From positions 1-52,034 of the IMG/VR virus record IMGVR_UViG_3300006880_000022: a stretch of 52,034 nucleotides of DNA, one strand, 5' to 3'. Each line of letters begins with the position of its first letter. Position 1 is the first letter of the stretch. The translations under genes were made by a program, and so were the position numbers. The notes under the pieces were generated by a model. It was not told where the DNA came from. It did not search any database and was given only the letters and a program-made list of their open reading frames with translations. Origin of the DNA: a virus. Shown here one piece after another: positions 49,639 to 52,034 of this stretch.

Positions 49639-50805
49639 ATGAGGTATAAGGGGCGATTTGCTGTCGCCTTGTTGGCAGCCCTGACTACCGTGGGCCTAGT
49701 CGCGCAGTCAGGGCTGGCAACGCCAGCCGGCACAGTCGACTACACCACGCTAGCGCCGATCACAGTCCAAGCTTTCGGGCGGGACATTCAAGCACCGACA
49801 TCGAACGATTCGATTCTCTTCGGTGCTCGACTGGTCGCGGCCACCCCGGTTCACTTCGATGAGCTGGTATTCGCCATTCGTGGGCCGGCTGGTCAGAACT
49901 ACGACGTGGGCGATAGGGACGGTTACGACCTCAGTACGGCTCAGCAGACGTTTACCGCGTCGCGGCCAGCTCTGCCGGTGGGTAACGGCTACACGGTGTG
50001 GCTAGCGCACCGTATCGGATCGACATGGACGGACCTAGCGCCTAATCCGGCGCAGACGTTCAATGTGATTGCGGCGCCTCCACCAGGTGGCGGGCCGGCA
50101 TTGCCCGGACCGGCGGGACCGTGGACACTGCAATTTTCCGATGAATTCAGCGGAACAGCAGTAGATACCACTAAGTGGGGATTCCAGTCATCGGCGGAGG
50201 CCCTATGGTGCTCATCGCCATTCGGTACCGGTAACCCGAATAACAAGCAACTCGAATTCGACCGTCCGCAGAATGCCTCGGTGGCCAATGGCAACCTGAC
50301 CATTACAGCTCAGCGAGGCAATATCACGGCCTGTGGTCGAACCTACGGCTGGACATCATCTCTCCTGACCTCCGCACCCTCGTACGCCTTCCGCTACGGC
50401 TACATCGAGATCCGAGCTGACCTCCCCGACCCACGGGGATTCTGGCCGGCATTCTGGACATGGCAGGCGGCCGGCAACAATGTGTGGACCGAGACTGATG
50501 TATTCGAGTATTACTCGGATAATCACAATGCGTTGTACCTCTCCCAGCACGCCGGTTCGGGTGGCGGATGCATCATTGATCCTGCTTTTGACCCGTCCAC
50601 CGGGATGCACACGTACGGCGCTGATATTCAGTCGACCGGTACGCGGTTCTACGTCGATGGGCAACTCGTCTGCACGGCGTCGGGATCACCGACCGGCAAC
50701 ACCAACATCTTGGTGGACATGTTCGTGTTCGCGGACGTGCCACCCCTGGCCGGCACCAACAGTGCTACAATGGTCGTAGATTACGTGCGAGCCTGGCAGC
50801 ACTGA
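49639..50805 (+). CDS. Secreted GH16 beta-glucanase (moron)
   Basis: 388 residues from ATG 49639 with GAAGGGG upstream; longer readings pass through the promoter. Signal peptide: MRYKGR, hydrophobic FAVALLAALTTVGLVA, then small residues near 26-30. Residues about 35-140 look Ig-like, followed by a PPPGGG-type linker. The GH16 domain has LQFSDEFSG at its start, YIEIRADLPDPRGFWPAFW and catalytic ETDVFE (E285, D287, E290). It would cleave beta-1,3 or mixed beta-glucans outside the cell. Its own promoter and terminator and a more GC-rich composition mark it as acquired. Confidence 0.85.
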   Translation: MRYKGRFAVALLAALTTVGLVAQSGLATPAGTVDYTTLAPITVQAFGRDIQAPTSNDSILFGARLVAATPVHFDELVFAIRGPAGQNYDVGDRDGYDLSTAQQTFTASRPALPVGNGYTVWLAHRIGSTWTDLAPNPAQTFNVIAAPPPGGGPALPGPAGPWTLQFSDEFSGTAVDTTKWGFQSSAEALWCSSPFGTGNPNNKQLEFDRPQNASVANGNLTITAQRGNITACGRTYGWTSSLLTSAPSYAFRYGYIEIRADLPDPRGFWPAFWTWQAAGNNVWTETDVFEYYSDNHNALYLSQHAGSGGGCIIDPAFDPSTGMHTYGADIQSTGTRFYVDGQLVCTASGSPTGNTNILVDMFVFADVPPLAGTNSATMVVDYVRAWQH

Positions 50806-50818
50806 TCAAGAGGCGTGG

Positions 50819-50863
50819 GCGCGTGTGTGCACTTGGGGGAGTGTGCACACGCGCTCACTTTTT
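50819..50863 (+). terminator. Intrinsic terminator of the GH16 gene
   Basis: GCGCGTGTGTGCAC (50819-50832) pairs with GTGCACACGCGC (50843-50854) over 12 bp with a two-base bulge. It is followed within four bases by TTTTT (50859-50863). It closes the one-gene GH16 unit. Confidence 0.75.
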
Positions 50864-50882
50864 GTGCGCGTGGAGGGAATAA

Positions 50883-51059
50883 ATGCCAATGCCGGAGATT
50901 AGAGGGCAACCTACACTTGATCGATCAGAGCAGCGAATTGATTGGATTACAGCAGCATACACACCAGTGCCCTATAGCGACGGGCCAATATGTGAAAAGT
51001 GCTGGTTACTGTGTGGACAGGTAACAGCGCATAAGAGAGAGGTCAGCAGGGTGCAATGA
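50883..51059 (+). CDS. 58-residue zinc protein, tandem paralogue 1
   Basis: ATG 50883 after GGAGGG. PYSDGPICEKCWLLC carries the metal Cys, and the same block recurs in the next gene. Basic C-terminal helix. ATGA overlap with the next gene. Function unknown. Confidence 0.55.
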   Translation: MPMPEIRGQPTLDRSEQRIDWITAAYTPVPYSDGPICEKCWLLCGQVTAHKREVSRVQ

Positions 51060-51331
51060 ACGAACTATATAAACTTCAAAGCTCTGGCCGGTCAGTTGGG
51101 ACAGTTCGCGAATTCTTTCAACTAATCAACTGTGAACGGGGGCATACAATCAGATCATACGCACCACGACCCTACGCCGAGGGTCCTATCTGTGAGCAGT
51201 GCTGGTTAGAATTTGGGATGGTACACGGTAAAGACACGTGGCAATGTTTCCCTGGTGGTCAGAAAGGTCAGGGCGATGAGCAGATCCCACCTTTGGAGGG
51301 TTCGAGACTCAGTAACCAGGAATTATTGTAG
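51056..51331 (+). CDS. Zinc protein, tandem paralogue 2
   Basis: 91 residues, ATGA overlap. CERGH plus PYAEGPICEQCWLEFG: the second block matches the preceding gene. Longer N- and C-terminal parts. Function unknown. Confidence 0.55.
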   Translation: MNELYKLQSSGRSVGTVREFFQLINCERGHTIRSYAPRPYAEGPICEQCWLEFGMVHGKDTWQCFPGGQKGQGDEQIPPLEGSRLSNQELL

Positions 51332-51346
51332 ATAAGGAGAGCAACG

Positions 51347-51607
51347 ATGGATGACAGGATTATCTCAGGGTACGCGGCGGTTATCGAGCGGCTCACAATC
51401 TCGGACATCGTACCTTGCCGATTCGTAATATCAAATGTGCGGCCACAATTCCTCGACGTGAGACTCTTCGAAAAGATCCGCCTGAGGGTAAAGGAAAATT
51501 CGTTTGGGTGTCCTCGGGTGATGTTCTATGACCAGTCGATGATCCCACTTTGGTGGATTCACCTTTCCGTACGTGTCCGAGCTGGTGACATGGTTAAGGT
51601 CGATTAG
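51347..51607 (+). CDS. Small beta-rich protein
   Basis: 86 residues, AAGGAGAG before ATG 51347. Alternating strands (CRFVISNVRPQFLDVRLF, PLWWIHLSVRVRAGDMVKV) suggest a beta barrel. It converges on and overlaps the last leftward gene by 14 bases. Function unknown. Confidence 0.5.
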   Translation: MDDRIISGYAAVIERLTISDIVPCRFVISNVRPQFLDVRLFEKIRLRVKENSFGCPRVMFYDQSMIPLWWIHLSVRVRAGDMVKVD

Positions 51608-51920
51608 ATTCGCTCGGCCTCGATGACCAAAACGAAGAATCACAATCAGCCTGAGCGACGCCGCCATCATAAACGGCGCTATTGACATCACTGGCTAGTT
51701 GCTGACACACCCAATACGTCTCACCTTCAAGTAAGTACGCCATATTGAGCTGCCTCACGCAACCTTCCTCGTGTGGCGGGTCGAGTACAACTAATTCGTG
51801 ACTGCCACTCACAATGTGCTCCACATTAGTCTCTACCCAGTCAGTAAGCCAAGCGTCGGCCGCTTCGCCGTCCACGGCACTTTGATACTGGGCATGACCG
51901 CCAAATAAGCTAGTAGCCAT
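51594..51920 (-). CDS. Leftward protein beside the right end
   Basis: 108 residues, AAAGGAGC five bases before ATG 51920. Acidic, mixed helix/strand, with VVLDPPHEEG and YWVCQQLASDV segments; no family recognised. It is the only leftward gene in the right arm, so it has its own promoter near the genome end. Confidence 0.55.
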   Translation of the reverse strand: MATSLFGGHAQYQSAVDGEAADAWLTDWVETNVEHIVSGSHELVVLDPPHEEGCVRQLNMAYLLEGETYWVCQQLASDVNSAVYDGGVAQADCDSSFWSSRPSESNRP

Positions 51921-51942
51921 CCTGCTCCTTTCAGCTAGTATT

Positions 51943-51964
51943 CAGGTCGATCGAGATCGGCCTG
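51943..51964. promoter_or_regulatory. 22-bp dyad upstream of the end gene
   Basis: CAGGTCGATC and GATCGGCCTG are inverted 10-bp arms (one mismatch) around a GA centre. A second small dyad, ATGAT/ATCAT, lies near 51998-52011. Both sit between the leftward gene and the right end, so they could be operators for that gene or part of the packaging site. Confidence 0.4.
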
Positions 51965-52029
51965 AGTTGATTTGAACGCGAGTCGCCTCATATAGAATGA
52001 TAAGATCATCAATATGCGGCGGCTCACGT

Positions 52030-52034
52030 CGGGC
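52030..52034. other. Right cohesive-end half site (putative cos)
   Basis: The last five bases, CGGGC, complete the 13-bp palindrome with the first eight bases of the window. A GC-rich run (GCGGCGGCTCACGTCGGGC, 52016-52034) precedes the end, as is common at actinophage cohesive ends. Confidence 0.5.

Noticed and set aside
50815-51024. ORF after GH16
   Set aside because: It begins at once in the terminator stem, has no ribosome site and overlaps a well-supported gene in another frame.
1-52034. Temperate lifestyle genes
   Set aside because: No tyrosine or serine integrase, excisionase, ParA/ParB or clear immunity repressor could be recognised on either strand.

Overview
The window looks like one complete genome of a tailed, HK97-type siphovirus that infects a high-GC Gram-positive (actinobacterial) host. 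Evidence: an HK97-fold head operon, a 1293-codon tape measure, P27/large terminase genes, a holin plus two-enzyme lysis cassette, an Lsr2-like protein, frequent GTG and TTG starts, strong GGAGG ribosome sites and dense ATGA/GTGA/TAATG gene overlaps. Base composition is far more balanced than most Streptomyces or Mycobacterium genomes, so the host genus cannot be read from the sequence. No integrase, excisionase or immunity repressor is recognisable, so a lytic lifestyle is likely. Joining base 52034 to base 1 creates a perfect 13-bp odd palindrome, which suggests that the window ends are the real cohesive ends.

Layout. (1) 1-558 is non-coding: paired 14-bp repeats, a cluster of CAGGG pentamers and an AT-rich array of TAATACATA units, followed by a leftward HNH endonuclease (559-855). 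(2) 1108-21097 is a rightward early/replication block of about 52 tightly coupled genes. It holds a phage sigma factor, a RecB/Cas4-type exonuclease, a second PD-(D/E)XK-like protein, nucleotide-pool enzymes (DUF5664, MazG-like, dCMP deaminase), a putative SSB-like protein, an Lsr2-like DNA binder, a primase-polymerase/helicase fusion, a family A DNA polymerase, a DEDD exonuclease and a ClpP-like protease, among many short zinc-ribbon and membrane proteins. (3) A bidirectional terminator (21102-21169) separates this block from the leftward late operon (44952 down to 21209): two membrane proteins, TerS, a small beta protein, TerL, a membrane protein, portal, prohead protease, capsid, three head-region beta proteins (one with fourteen or more 20-residue repeats), connector, tail terminator, tail tube, frameshifted tail chaperones, tape measure, baseplate/tail-tip genes, fibre, M15-like endopeptidase, GH25-like lysozyme and holin. 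(4) 45404-51607 is a second rightward block of very small genes, interrupted by a secreted GH16 beta-glucanase with its own promoter and terminator. One leftward gene (51594-51920) lies beside the right end.

How it fits together: the early block would reprogram transcription (sigma, Lsr2-like), adjust dNTP pools and replicate DNA with a self-contained primase-helicase, polymerase and nucleases. The late block packages DNA into an HK97 capsid that probably carries outward fibres, and the tape measure carries two wall-cutting domains for entry. The GH16 moron is the clearest accessory insertion.

Most notable: the GH16 moron with an operator-like dyad inside its promoter; the 20-residue capsid-region repeat proteins; two genes that appear to start on AUA and AUU; three strongly structured non-coding segments (3523-3604, 11647-11778, 45321-45388); a ClpP-like protease in the replication operon; and two lysins that share a C-terminal tag.
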